In this document: positions 34,101-49,100 of the stretch, one piece after another
How the letters are laid out: each line of letters starts with the position of its first letter
How positions within the stretch are numbered: the first letter of the stretch is position 1
DNA from: Paragordius varius
Taxonomy: Eukaryota > Nematomorpha
DNA length: 64,000 bases
Reading direction: 5' to 3'
Assembly: GCA_964247055.1 (NCBI GenBank)
Contig: OZ176052.1
Coordinates: 3,534,001-3,598,000 of the forward strand
The notes under the pieces: generated by a model
Seen by the model: the letters and a program-made list of their open reading frames with translations, nothing else
Told to the model about the DNA's origin: nothing
Databases searched by the model: none
Made by a program: the position numbers and the translations under genes

Positions 34101-37100
34101 AAAACGTGTTGGACCATTCAATATTAAATATGATTTTTGTTTACTTATTTTCGATTGCGCCGAACATAATCGGTTCGCTTTTTTAATTAAGGTCATCTTT
34201 TTACCCGCTCCTCCCATAAAATGCCATTTTTCCAAAAAAATTCAAAAGTAATTGTTTAATCTATTTTTAGCCCAAGTAAAAAATATATTAGTATGAATGC
34301 ACCGTTTTAAAATTCCTATGAGATCATAGCTATTAAATGTTTCGAAATAATCCACATATGGGGTTCATTTTATTGTCCCTTTTTTCAAATAGCCCCCTCC
34401 CAGTCCGAAGGACTTCATCGGGCTGCGTAGCAGCACGAGATTTACGCTAGTATTATTATATATCCATATATAACATGATATAATTATATGTACATACATT
34501 TATATTAAATTTTTAATAAATTTATTGTTGGATATTTTAATTGTTTCTAATGAGCTTATAAATAGTCCGAAAATTCGGTTAAAAATAGGCAAAGTATGTT
34601 TTAATTTTGTACTGCGCCAGGGTTATAAATATCTGGTCACATTATGATAGAGGAAATATACCAAAAGCTTCCGAAGTTTACAAAATAATATATCTTTAAG
34701 TCTAGAGCTTAATAGTTTACAAATATTTCATGCGTTTCTACGCAAAATTGATATTATTGTTCTATATTTCTCATTTCAAATAATTATTTCTAAATTTTAT
34801 GAAGTATTTTTTATTTATTTATTTACTATCTATTGCATTTTGACACTTGGATTTACAAATATTGAATGTTCAGATAACAAAATATTGATATATAACTCAG
34901 TATTTACTATTTATTACATATAACCATTTATCACACTGAATTTTTTAAGCGCAAACTCTTCATAACAAGCTGTCTGCTTTTAATAAGTTTTTAGTTTTAT
35001 TTTATCGTATGCATGGTCGTAAGTTGGTGCAACAATATAGTGTCAAAATTTTACCCTCTTTTTCGGAATTGGATTGAATAACAAGTATTTTTTTACGTTT
35101 TTGGCACATTAAAAGCACATTATAATATTCTGAATCATTAAAGAGGCACATACACATATTTTTTACCATTTCACTTGTGTGCAAAAATAGAGGGTCAATT
35201 TTTTTAACAAAAATGTTTTTTTCATGAGATAGCTTACAACCAGCGACGTTTGCTAATATTTATTTGTTGACGGCCTAGTTTTTGAATGAAAGAGAATCGT
35301 TGGGCAAATGAAAATTATAAGATTTACTAGCGTAAATTTCGTGCTGCTACGCAGCCCGAGGAAGTCCTTCGGACTTCTGGGGGGGGGGGGGGGGTAATTT
35401 GAAAAAAGGGACAATAAAATAATCCACATATGTGGATTATTTTAAAACATTATTTAATAGCTATGATCTCATAGGAATTATAAAACGGTGCATTCATACA
35501 TTGATTGTTTACTTAAGGGAAAAAGAAATTTAAAAAAATATTTATACATATGATAGATAATAATTATTCAGCATCTATCATCAAAGAAACGCTTGACTAA
35601 ATTTTTTGCCTTTTAACAGGTAATACGAAAAATCCTTATCGAATTTTTACAGTCCCATACCTTGGGTTTTTTTGAAAAAAATGGCATTTTACGGGGGTAG
35701 CGGGTAAAATCAAAAAAGTGAGTCGACTATGTTCAGCGCGATCAAAAATAAGTAAGCAAAAATCATATTTGAAATTGAATGATCCAACACGTTCTCCAAA
35801 AAATTGACTTAACCCATTTTTCACACGGGGTGGGCCCGAACTGGGGACCTAATTCCAAAAAAGGGCGAAGCTATTGTCGGGGCATTCATTAATGATTATA
35901 TCTTTTCGATATTTGGATTTGATTGGGTTCACCGGTTTTCCGGAAACAGATCACAAAGTTACATGAGGAATCAGTTTTTAGCGGGTAGCTCCTTACCCAG
36001 CAGCTATCATCAAAGAAACGCCTGACTAAAATTTTTGCCTTTCAACAGGGAATACGTGGAATTTATATAGAATTTTTACGGTATCATACCTAGGGCGAAA
36101 AATCGATTTAAAAAATATTTTTGTGGACTTTGTTTTTTGAAAAAAATAGCATTTTACGGGGGGAGCGGGTAAAAAGAGGGCCTAAATCAAAAATGTGACT
36201 TGACTATGTACGGCGCAATCGAAAATAAGTACCCAAAAATCATATTTGAAATTGAATGGTCCAACACGTTCTCCAGAAAATTGTCTCAAAGACACTATTT
36301 TTGTGGACTTTTGTTTTCAAAAAAAACCCGTTTTTCACACGGGGTGGGCCCGAACTGGGGGCCTATTTCAAAAAAAGGGCGAAGCTATTGTCGGGGCATT
36401 CATTAAGGATTATATTTTTTCGAAGTTTGAATTTGAATGGGTCTACCGTTTTTCCTGTACCAGATCACAAAGCCAGCATTTTCCATTTTTATAAATATAT
36501 AGATTACCATAAATAATGTTTTAATATCCATATATCTTTTAACATGCTATACATATGAAAGATAATTCTTACTCAGCATCTATCATCAAAGAAACATTGA
36601 CTAAAATTTTTGCCTTTTAACAGGCAATACCTTCTCGAATTTTTACAGTCTCATACCTTGGGCAAAAAAATACAATCAAAAAATTATTTTTGTGGACTTT
36701 GTTTTTTTTGAAAAAAATGGCATTTTACAGGGGTAGCGGGTAAAAAGAGGGCCTAAATCAAAAAAGTGAGTCGACTATGTTCAGCGCGATCAAAAATAAG
36801 TAAACAAAAATCATATTTGAAATTGAATGGTCCAACACGTTCTCCAGAAAATTGTCTCAAAGACACGATTTTTTTGGACTTCTGTTTTCAAAAAAACCCG
36901 TTTTTCACACGGGGTGGGCCCGAACTGGGGGCCTATTTCAAAAAAGGGCGAAGCTATTGTCGGGGCATCATTAATGATTATATTTTTTCGATGTATGGAT
37001 TTGAATGGGTCTACCCGTTTTCCTGTACCAGATCACAAAGCCAGCATTTTCCATTTTTATAAATATATAGATAATCATTTTATCGGATATTTATAATTTA

Positions 37101-40100
37101 TGAGCTTAACATATAAGGCTTTAAAAACTCGTATAAAAAACGTGTTTTCTTTAATATACTAATATCACAGTATATAATTTTGATTGACTAGCTAAACTGA
37201 CTATTAAAATCTCAACATTCTTATTCCAATTGGTGTGGGGCGTGCACAAAAAAAGGTTGGGAACCACTGCCTTAAATGATGTTATTGGATGCATTTCCAA
37301 TTAACAGCTCTAATTTACATTTTAATTGTTTTGTATCATAATGTGTATTATCAAAATAAAATTTATTAAAAACTGTTTTATGGTGGTCGCAAATTTTATA
37401 ATTCATTTTTTAATTACTTGTTGGCCATTATTTAGAGAATTTAAATAAAAATTTAAAAATAAAAATTTTACTAAATTTTAAAACCGCAAGTTTTACATGT
37501 ACCTTATCATCGCGATAAGATCTGTAGTAAATAATTTGATATTTCATAATTATACTTTTGTTACTTAAAATAAATATAATGATAATAAAAATTACAACTT
37601 GCGCCTAAAATACGAGATAAACTAAGTAACAACTTTATATTATATCAACTAAGATAAAATATATGCCATCTACTTTTTCTGATTGCTAAATTGTTTGTTC
37701 TTTTATTAATGATGTTTATCATAACATTGGTATTATGTTGTTTTTTCGAATTTTTGGAAACAATCTATATATTTGTAAAAATAAATGATGCTGGTGTGAT
37801 CTGTTTCAGTAAAACCGGTAGACCCATTCAAACCCAAATGAAAATATATAATCATTAATGAATGCCCCGACAATAGCTTTGCCCTTTTTTTGAATTAGGT
37901 CCCCAGTTGGGCGCACCCCGTGTAAAAAACGAGTTTTTTTGAAAACAGAAGTCCACAAAAATCGTGTCTTTGAGACAATTTTCCGGTGTTGGACCATTCG
38001 ATTTAAAATGTGATTTTTGTTTACTTATTTTTGATCGCGCTGAACATAGTCGTCTCGCTTTTTTAATCTAGGCCCTCATTTTACCCGCTTCCCCTGTAAA
38101 ATGCCATTTTTTTCAAAAAAATTAAGTCCACACCACCAAAATTTTTTGGATTCTGAAAGCTCATAATTGTTTAATATGTAAAAAAACGTACTCTAAAATT
38201 TGACAGATTACTGCGCATACAAAATATATAAATATTGTAGGTATACACATATATGGGAATATACATTTAACATTTATCAACAGAGATATCGAATAGGGGT
38301 CTCCAACATGCGGTCCGCATGGGGCCGTCCGAAATATTTTTGCAGACCGCGAGAAATTTTAAGAAATACCAAAATTAAAAATAATGCCATTTACAAAATT
38401 TAGTAAAATTGTTATCTATTAAACAAATTTTAATCTGAATACTTTACACATTTAATGAACCGCCAAAAATTGGTTAAATTAATTGATTACTATGTTCATA
38501 ACTTCTTTAATAAGGTTAGAAATCTAATTAAATATTTAATGCCCATATTTATTTAGAATACCGCTCGCCGATTTTTTTGAGTTAAAAATGCGGCTCGCAA
38601 AGCCATTTGTGTGGACACCCTTGATACATATAGATATCATACAAACAACACCTTTGTTAAAAATTAAAATTATATCATTTTTAATCATTTCACTTAGATT
38701 ATTTCTTCAATCTAGAAAAAATTCTTTTTGACATTAAAATTGGCCAATCTCCTAAAGACGCCTACCTGAATACTAACTCATGCTTTATCTATAAACAATC
38801 ATTCCGAAAGCAAAACAATACGCTTTACACTGAATATGTTTGTGATCCAATCGATTACGTCCGTTTTATATTTATGAAAAACAACTTAAATTTGTTTAAA
38901 CCTACATGCTTAGAAACAACTTGTTTTTCCATATTTATGGCTGATGTGAAGTTAAAGAAAATAGGTTTATAAAATTGCCTAAATTATTAGAATCCATAAA
39001 TACCAGCAATACTATCCACCTAATCAATATGGATAATAATGAAATTATAAATGAAAAATATAAGGATCCCGTACACACCTTATGCATGTAGTATAATAAT
39101 AAAAATAATAATATTTGCATTATTTATATTTAATTTTATTAATAATTTTTTTTAGCTTAAGTGGTGTTTTTACTTAATTTTCAACTTTAATAATATATTA
39201 TGATACAAAATAAAAATTTGGTCGTCTACTTAAAAACCGCTTTTAAACAAATGGTAAATACAACATTGAATGCAAACAGATTAATCTCAGCTTTACTCTT
39301 AATTATATTCACAATAGTGGATGATAATATAGGATTTTATATATCAGGGGCGTCTAACATGCAAGTCTCCGACACTTTACAAAAAAGTTGGACATTTGCA
39401 AAAAAAAAAGTTGTTATATTGTGTTTGCATTTCACCATGTTATGTTTGAAATCTAATACATTATTATTAATGAATGACAATATATATTTGAAATCGGCCC
39501 GTTAAGTTTTTTTGGGACAAAAATGGAGCCCTCTAAGCCTTTTGAGTCGGACACCCTTTATATATATATATATATATATATATATCTACATTAAATAGAA
39601 AAAGCATGGAATCAACCACACCCATTTTAATAGTAAATTTGGTCTCCGAATATGCCGTACATTACGTCCAATTACTCCAAGAGGATTTTGGTAATTCATT
39701 TAGTAAGTAGGAAAAAATTATAAAATTCAAAGTTTTAGGTAGCGGGCAGGGCGACGGGCTTATTATAACGAAACTACGCAATTTTACCATTATAAGGTCA
39801 GCCCTGGTTAGGGAGGCGAGTGTTATACCTTTCATGTGCTATAACTTAAGTCCTGACTTTCGAAAGAAACTTCATGCTATTAATTTATATATTAATTAAC
39901 TTTTTGGATGTATTAGTTTATTATAATTTTAAATGTTATGTTTTTAATATTTTATAGCGTAAATCAAAGCGTGTGCATGTTAAAATGGCGATCAGGATTC
40001 TAAATTAATATCTAAAAATAAATAAAGCGAGCCAATATCCATATTGTTATATTTTTTATGATATATAAGCTAATTTTGCAATTTGGCCACTAAAAGCAAA

Positions 40101-43100
40101 TAATAAAAATGTAATGAGGTTTATTAGTGAAAATCACATCTTTTTTAAAAAATTTGTACCATAGTAATTTTATTAGATCAAGAACTTATAATTGGAGTTG
40201 GATCAGATTTTACAGTCAAAGAGCATAAAATATGTGAAGTTTTATCTCCACATTTGCGATTAAATAAACGCTTTCATCGTTTTGGAAGACAGATATGGTG
40301 TCATTCAGGTAAACCCACCGATCTTAATTATTGATGTATTCCTACTATATTTTTTATATAACTTTTATTACATCTGTGCATATTATAACATTTAACTATG
40401 GTCTTATAGCTTTTAGCAAGAATAGATATTAGTTCCTACCTTTTCTGTATAAGAGACAATCTTTTGAACACACAAACTGATTACATATACAATAAAAACT
40501 AAAATTTTACGGACAAAACGTAAAAATATAAAGACAAATAATTTTTAAAAAAGACAACCAAACTTTTTTAAATCTTAATTTTTCCGACATAAGCTATTTA
40601 ACACTTGGATACATTCATTTCATTCTTTCGATTCAAATTGGGTAGTTGGTTACCCCAGGCCAGTTAAAAATTAAATTATTCAAAAGATATGGAGTGTGAA
40701 ACCATGGCAAAATTTTGCACATTTATAACATTTATGAATCGAAAGCAAAATTTTAAGGTAAAAATTTAGTCAGCATAACATGGCATTAGCTAGTAAAAAT
40801 AATACAAAATAACTTTTTGTGTTTCTATCAATGTTAGATGTGATTTAAATGAATAATTAGCTTTCATTTTAGCTTTAAAATCAAACAAGCATCATATTTT
40901 GCAAAAATGTCGTAAAATAAAAATGGCATCGAAGTAATTTGATATGGTACTTTTTTTTCAAAACCAAATTTTATTTAGATATTTCGTATTTATAATATTT
41001 TGATTAGGATAGAAGCGTAAATTAAATTGGGACCGTTTCTTTCAGTAGTTTTTTAAAAATTTCAACTTAAATATATTCTAGAGTATTTTATACCCCAATT
41101 TGAATCGAAGTGTTAATTACATTTGTAATATATAAAATTAATTTTTCAATAATATAATTCTCTAAGTCACACTTTACCATTTCAAACAATGAGTTATATT
41201 AAAAAATATCGTTGTCTTTTGGGAAAAAATATTTATATTATTACGTTTTGTCGTATAATATCAATTTTTAGTGTATATAATTTATATTTACTAAGGTCGT
41301 GTTTGACCGGTCGCGCTTATGAAATGGCCAAAACTGTAACCACCTATAAAAATAAGCATTAAAAAGCTTGATAATTAATCCCGTCCTATCAAGTAATAGT
41401 CCAAAATTTTATGCAAAATATCTAAAATTATAAAATCACCAATCTGTTAATGAATATATTTTCTGTTAGAGGTAAATGGATTTTATTATAGTTTGTTTTA
41501 TAATTATATTACTCTCCACTTTCATTTTTTGTGACTTGGGTTGGATCGTAAATGAAGGCATAAGAACGGTCGAGCGGTTATTCCCTTTGATGAGTAGAAA
41601 AGCAACTCCAGCTACTGACTAATTTTGCTTACCTTTTCTTTAGGTTTAATATCTGAACCAATAATTGGTCAGTATGTTAGTATCCGAAATGAATTAACAA
41701 ACCATTATTTAACTTATTATGGATTTTCAATTTGTCATCTCCAAGTTTTTGGAATTCCTACAGCTACGTCCACAATTCTCACCCAAAGGGATGTAATTAA
41801 AGTTGAGAAATATTTGATGAGTCACCCAAGGATGTATGGATTTGATGCAAATGGTGTCCGTTGGTGTTTGGGGAAAGCGTCAGATGACGTTTTTATTGTG
41901 AATTTAGCAATGGTTCACATCATAAAAAAGGTATACTAATATACACGGTTTATTTTTTAATTTGTATATTTTCCTCTAATTTTAACTTTCAAAAATGTAT
42001 TGATATCAAAATATAATTTATTTTATAATTTTTGAATATTATTACAACATACTAAAATACAGATTCGGTTTCAATTACTCATGAACGCACAAGTGAATGA
42101 TTATGAAACAATCCATTTTTATTTATCAGGTTTAAATATATATTGTTTTTACTCTAAAACACAGTTTTTATATTTAAATTACTAAATATTTTTTTTGTTT
42201 ACAATCCAATAGATAAACTCCTAATCCAAACTTATATTAGTAAAGATGCTTTCTCCAAATCCTACACTTGTGATATTCTTGATTTGAGTGATTTACATGG
42301 AAAAGTTTTTTACTCAACATATCCCTTACTTTCTATAACATGTAATGGTTTGAAACCCCATGCCAGATTTATAGTTTTTAAAATGATGAAAAATACAGAT
42401 TTTTTCATAAATCCACAGCCTCGAATATCTTTTTCCTTGTGTTTAACCGATGTGGAGATCATCGGTCAACTGCATCATGGTATTTTTGCTAATGATGAAA
42501 TTTAACTTTAAGAATAGAAATAAAAAATGCTTTTAATTTTTATTACAATTAAGACATAATTTTAAGGAAAATTTATCAATTTTGTCTTTTAATAGTAAAC
42601 TTGAAAAATGTTTCTTCAATAAATACTTTTGTTTGCATCCTTCTTTTCCAGGTTTCAAGGATTATATTTGGATTTTACCGCACAAACCCATGATAATCTT
42701 TATAAAACAGCAATCGAAAGATGGCGCTTTTTTTGATTCAGACCACCATGGTCAGGATTGGATAAAATTGAATTGTAATGCCCGAGGAAATCACGTGATA
42801 TATTGGGTTGATTCTCACGGCAAAATATTTGATTATTGGAATGAACCAATTGTATTTCCATTCCATACTAATAAATCTAATGATATTAACTTACGAACTA
42901 GACGGCATCACTATTACAATTTTTATCAATATGGTTTACGATATGATGGCACAACCAATGTAACTTTTAGTCAATTAAACATTTCCAAATTTTATTTGAG
43001 ATATAATCACATAAGTTCATTTGTATGTTGCATCTCCGCTGCAGATTGTTCAATGAGACAAAAAATTATTTTTACAGGTAAGGAGTTTTGAATAATTATC

Positions 43101-46100
43101 TTAATATTACTAGATCAATTGATAATTTATTTTGTTCTATGTTTTACACTATACAGAATATATATATCCTCACAATTTTGGATTTTCTGCGCATTTCAAT
43201 TCAGAAAATCAAAATTTAGTACTGAATGGTGAAATATTGGGCGGATTGGAGATAGAGGATATTACATTTTTAGTAAACGATAGGTAAAAGTATTTGTATT
43301 ATTATATATTAGAGACTTCCAATGTTTAAATGTTTATCAGATAGAATTCGCATTAAAAACATTTTGTTACACACAAATATCTATTGAACCCGAAAATGTC
43401 AGTAAATATAATATTACATTCAAATTTGTGGCATCTGATCAAAGCTTTACACTGACCAAATTTATAGTCAAAGGTAAATCTTAAATCCAAATTATCTGCA
43501 ACATTAATTATTTTGGGAAATGCTTAGATTTTATGTTAAAAACGAATTCAATGGTAATCAAACCGCCGTTTACGGGCCACATGCGGCCCTAAAAGTTTTT
43601 TTATGGCCCCGAATTATTTATTAAATTATTTGATATACTTATTTTGAGTATATATATCTGTCTTTCAAACATCCCTGAAATTTTAATCGGTATTTTATGG
43701 TGCTAGGCCCAAGATAAATATTTTTTGCGGCCCTTTAACTTTTTTTGGCAAGTATACTACTGATCTAAATGTTGCGTTAACTCTGACCCTAAATGTTAAT
43801 AAAAATGAAGAACTTCCATTTAATCTATTAAATTTATCATATAAAAATTTATAAATGTATCTAGATTATGAAACTATTACCATCTTTCCTCAACACCCGA
43901 GTAATATTTATCACACTCCACGCTTAAAAACGCGAATCTTAAAGTGTTCAATAAATCCAACCATACCATATTGGTATACCCTTTATTCAGTTTCCAAATA
44001 TGGAAAAATTTATCCTTTGAGTACAATAAAAGACACTAGCTTACGAATCGTTCTTGCCAATAAAATTGACGATGACGATTATATGTCTATAAAACGACCA
44101 CCAATTACACTTTATGATTTTGTTGCCCTACAAAATCAATATGCATACAAATATATTTGCAAAGTCTCAACACCTACAAAAAAGCTGGAAATTTCCTTCA
44201 CTTTAAATGGTTTTAAAACGACTCGTTATTATGTCAGAAGGCATATAATGAAATTACATTATAATAATAATAATAATAAAACTAAAAAAAATGTTCCTAA
44301 GAAATTAATAAAAAAGCGTCATAAAAGAGAAGAAACGGAAAGTAGCGTTGGAACAACAGAGAGTCTACCATCATCCGATCATGATACTGAATCCAATAAT
44401 TCCGACATTTCTAATCGAGAAATTATATATGCGCATACTGATACAAAGGTTTATAGTTTTTGTTTTACTATTTAAATCTAACAATATGCTGGTACGGATA
44501 ATGCATTTTTTAAATGGGTGTGAGCCGTTATCAAATTTAGTGGGTTATTTGGTATAAACAAAAAATAACATGAACTAACTGTCTGTTTTCAATTAATAAC
44601 ACCAGGCAACATTTGACTTTTAGGGCCATTATAAATTTAAATTTATTTCATTAAAGTACTAAAAAGTAAATTTGATAAAAAAATTGGTCAAACACCTAAG
44701 AGTTCCGGAATCGGAATTACAATGAATCTTGTCTGCCAGGGTGCGACTAAAAATCTACATGTAAACCAGGAGTGTCCCACATGTGGCTCTCAGAAATTCT
44801 TTGTGCGGTCCGCAAAAAATTGGAACTTCATAATTTGCAAAAATAGGATCAAAATCTTATTAAAATTAATAACATATAATTTCGTCTATTTAATTGGCCG
44901 CGAACTACATAATTGTTATATAGTTTGCAATTTGCAGCCTTATTGACAAAATATAATAGTTCATTATAATTGCCCATATATATCTCAAATACAGCCCACG
45001 TTTTTTCAGAAGTAAAAATGCGGTTATTTGTTGTAAAGACCCCTGATGACTAATATCATCCATAAAAACATTAAACTCTTTTTTTCTTTTTTTTCTTCTC
45101 ACATTGTTTTCCAATACATAGGTTATAATGGTTTGCACTAATTTAAATCATCGTATACAAGATGTTGCACTCAAGCTACAACACGCTGATAAAAAAATTC
45201 GATTTAATTGGTACAGAAAAAGTAAGATAAATCAAACACCAGAATTATATACTCATCAAGGGAACCGTCTAACTTTTTCTTCCGTAAAGACAAAGGATGC
45301 CGGAATTTATTTCTGTAAAATGAACTCGACAAACCTTGAACATCATGTAAAATTGCAAAAAAACAAAAATCACATCTTGAATGCTTATAACCTTAAAGTT
45401 TACCGTAAGTTATCACGGTTGAATTAATTGAATCATAAGATAATTTTTAAAAGGAACTAAAAATGGAGCTTTGTTGTCAATAAAAATTATAAATATTAAG
45501 TTATTAGATAAGAATATTTATAGAAAAAGGACTTGGAAAGTTAGAAATGATTACTAAATAAAAAAATATTTTTGATATGCATGTTACGCATTGTTAACTT
45601 GTAAAGATGAGGAGATAATATAAGAAATGTGAAATGAATTATTTATTTGGTTTTTTAGGGTTTATCTATACTAATTTTAGTTGTACATAATTTGCATTAT
45701 ATCAATAAAATTTCAAGTAACAAAGGATATAAAATTTACATAGTGCACAAAAAATATAGAAAATAATACAAGTCAAATAGCTGAAGGTTATGATATACAA
45801 CTAAGATATGTGTTTCAAATTTGTATGTAACACAGAAAATTATGATATTAAAAATAAAGTGTATCTTTCAGATTTGCATAACATCACTTCCCCCTTAAGA
45901 GAACCGGACCGGCTTCCGCCGAATTCTCTCGGGGTAACGACGCTCGTGCGGATTTGCATTGATATTGTCATTATTGCTATTAATGTTATCATTACTACTT
46001 TCATTATTATTATCATTTATTTTATCATTATTATTGTCATTACTATTGTTATTATTATCAATACTACTACCCATTATTATTGTTATTGTCTTTATTACTA

Positions 46101-49100
46101 TCATTACTATTGTTTGGAGTAACCGGTGCGGTTGAGTTGGCCGGTAGGTCTAAGTGTTTCAACTGATCTGCATGCTTTCTGACAATCTTCTGGTTTACCT
46201 GATCCCACACACTGTACGAAAGGAGACCCGTTCTATCAACAACATCGCCGGCTCGCCATCCAGGATTTTGTTCGTTTCTCATCATTATGGGTTGGTTTAA
46301 TGAGAACTCACGGCGTGGACGGGGTGCGTCTAAGATTGTTGCTTTTGAGTTGATCCAGGTGAGGGGTGTTTGAGATACTCGTTTAAAGAGTAGTTGAAAC
46401 GGGGTTTCTTTTGTAGTCGCATGTATTGAATTACGGTACGACCATAAAGTGGTATTGAAAGCTTCTTGTGGTGAAATATTATCATTTTTGATTTTTCTAT
46501 ACTTGCCCTTGAGGGTCCCCACTAACCTTTCTACCATCCCATTACTTTTAGGATGATAGGGGGTTACCCTCACGTGTTTAATACCCAGGTTTGTTAAAGT
46601 GGATGTGAAGTACGAATTACTAAAATAAGAAGCATTATCACTAATTACCGTCCTCGGAAACCCAAACCTGGCAAAGGTTTCCTCGAGTTTATGCAATATG
46701 TTTACCGAATTAACCCGTTTTAACATGAACCCTTCCGACCATTTTGATGAGCTATCAATCAACAACAACCAATAATACCCGTCAACTGGTCCCGCTATAT
46801 CGATGTGTAACCGCTCCCATATCGCAGCATTTGGATCCCATTGATAAGTCGGATTTTCACCTAGGCTTGGCTTGTTTACTTGACATGAACTGCATTCACT
46901 GTATTTTCTTACCAAATCGTTCTCTAATTTTGGCCAAAAACAGGTAAACCTTGCCATTGCTTTCATCGTTTCTACATTATTATGCCCGCTGTGTAAATAA
47001 TTGACTACATTTGCCTGTAAGCTTTCTGGGATGATAATTCGATCGTTTAAACTGAGCAATCCTATTGGTACGAAATCTCTCCCTTCCGGTTCGTAAACCC
47101 AGCCAACTCAACATCACTCCAATCTTGGTTATGAATCGCCTTAATTACTTTCTGCAAATTAACCGTCTCTCTCCGAATTTCATCGCGACTTAACTGAACG
47201 TTATGACAATTTAGGAACCTAAGATGTCTCGTTACCATGTAGTTTCTATCAATTGTGTCAACATTATCTTCACGGGACATCTTGACAAGTAATCGGCTCT
47301 ATTTTTCGGACCCGCTTAGTTCAAAATCATAATCATTCAGTCGGTTAACCCAACTTAAAACTTTCGCATTCTGAATTTCTTTCAAATTTTTATCCCTATT
47401 TATCAACCTAACCAGTGGTAAGTGGTCTGTCAAAATTTCAAACTTTCTACCATAAATGAAGTTGTGAAACTTTTCTAATGCAAAAACAATAGCCTTTAAT
47501 TCCTTTTCTATCGTGGTGTAGTTCAATTCTGCGGTACTACATTTTCTTGAACCATAGGCAATGGGCTTCCTTTCACCATTTACAACATGACTTAAAATAC
47601 ATCCAAACCCTATATCTGAGGCATCGGTCTCAATTACTAACTTTTTAAAAATACTTGTTCACTTAATAATTCCTCAGCGGCTTTCCAACAATTCTCATGT
47701 TTTTCCTACCAGTTCCATCTGACGTTCTTACTTGTTAAACTATGTAAATCACTTACAATCAATTGAAGCTTGGGTATAAAATGGAACGTTAAAAATCCTA
47801 GAAAACTTCTTAAAGATTTTTTATCCACAGTTTTTTTAAAATCATTGATTGCTTTTACTTTATTCTTGCAAGGACTTATACCTTTATTACTTATTTCAAA
47901 TCCCAGATAACTTACTGAAGGTTCACCAATTTTTATTTTATCTTTTCTTAATCTAAAACCTGCTAATTCTAACCGATTTAAAACATTATTAAGATTTATT
48001 AAATGTTCCTGTTCAGATTTGCCAGTTACTAAAACATCTAAAAATGCACAAGTGCCGGGACAATCTTTTATAACCTGGTCCATGACTCGTTAGAAAATTA
48101 TTGGTGCTGTTGACAGTCCGAAAGGCATCCTTTTGTAGCAAAAAAATTCTTTGTGAGTTGCAATTGTTAGGAGATGTTGTGATTCTTTGGTTGTGGGCAT
48201 TTGTAGATAGGCATCTTTCAAATCAAGTAAAAACTTGACCTTCGCCAATCCTACTCCCTAAATCATCAAACGTTGGAATGATATGAGAGCCTCAGTGAGC
48301 CACTTGTTGATCGTAACTATAAAATAGCTACAAATTCTTACCTCTCCATTCGCTTTGAGCACATTAACGGTGGGCGTGGCCCATGTCAGAGGTGTAAGGT
48401 TGGGATCTATAGGCTCCAGAATGTCTAACTTTTGTAATCATAATAATTCGTTTTCAACTTTTGCTCTTAGGGGAAACGGTACTCGGCGGCAAGGCCAAAC
48501 TTTGGGGGAGGCATTGGGTGCTATATGAATTGTAACTGGCTCAATGTAACAACCTAATTCCACTTTAAATAGATTAGGGAAATTTTCAATAATTTTATCA
48601 AGTTTAAGAAAGTTAATTCGTACTTTAGGAATGTCGATGTTGAATCTCGTGATCCAATCCAAGCCACAAATGAGCGGTGCCTTTGACATTTTTTCTTTCA
48701 ATACACAACATTCTGCGTTCCCCAAGTTTTGCCCATTGATTTGCACTGTGACTGTTGCTACGCCCAGTAGCGGTACTATACTATTATTGTAGGCTTTTAC
48801 TGGCGGTATGGGTCTAATATTTGGCTTGCCAACTTGTTTTTCCAGGTTTCAAAGATGATAACACTAATGTCAGCTCCAGTATCATAGATAAACGTTTGTT
48901 CTGTGTTGTTTATCATCATTTTTACGGTCCATGGTGAGGTTGGCATTGCTTTTCTATGGATCTGGCGGTTAAACAAATTTTTGGCAGTGTTTTTGATCTA
49001 CACATTTTTGCGAAGTGATGAGGTTTTCCGCATTTATTGCAATTGCGGTTCCAGGCAGGACGTTTGTTTGGTCCATGGCTATTACCACAACGATTGCACG

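Noticed and set aside
38698-39120. Ending receptor exon 2 at the GTGAAG donor (38945/38946).
   Set aside because: It gives phase 0, which cannot join exon 3 or 4. The donor at 38965 gives phase 1 and also keeps the VKLKKIG end that matches the other two domains.
39200-39505. A 101-codon frame between receptor exons 3 and 4.
   Set aside because: It covers a hAT-type MITE and AT-rich intron and has no splice support; exons 3 and 4 join in phase without it.
45808-46122. A hydrophobic Ile-rich plus-strand frame.
   Set aside because: It is an antisense reading of the LTR and of an AAT/AAC microsatellite inside the Gypsy-type element.
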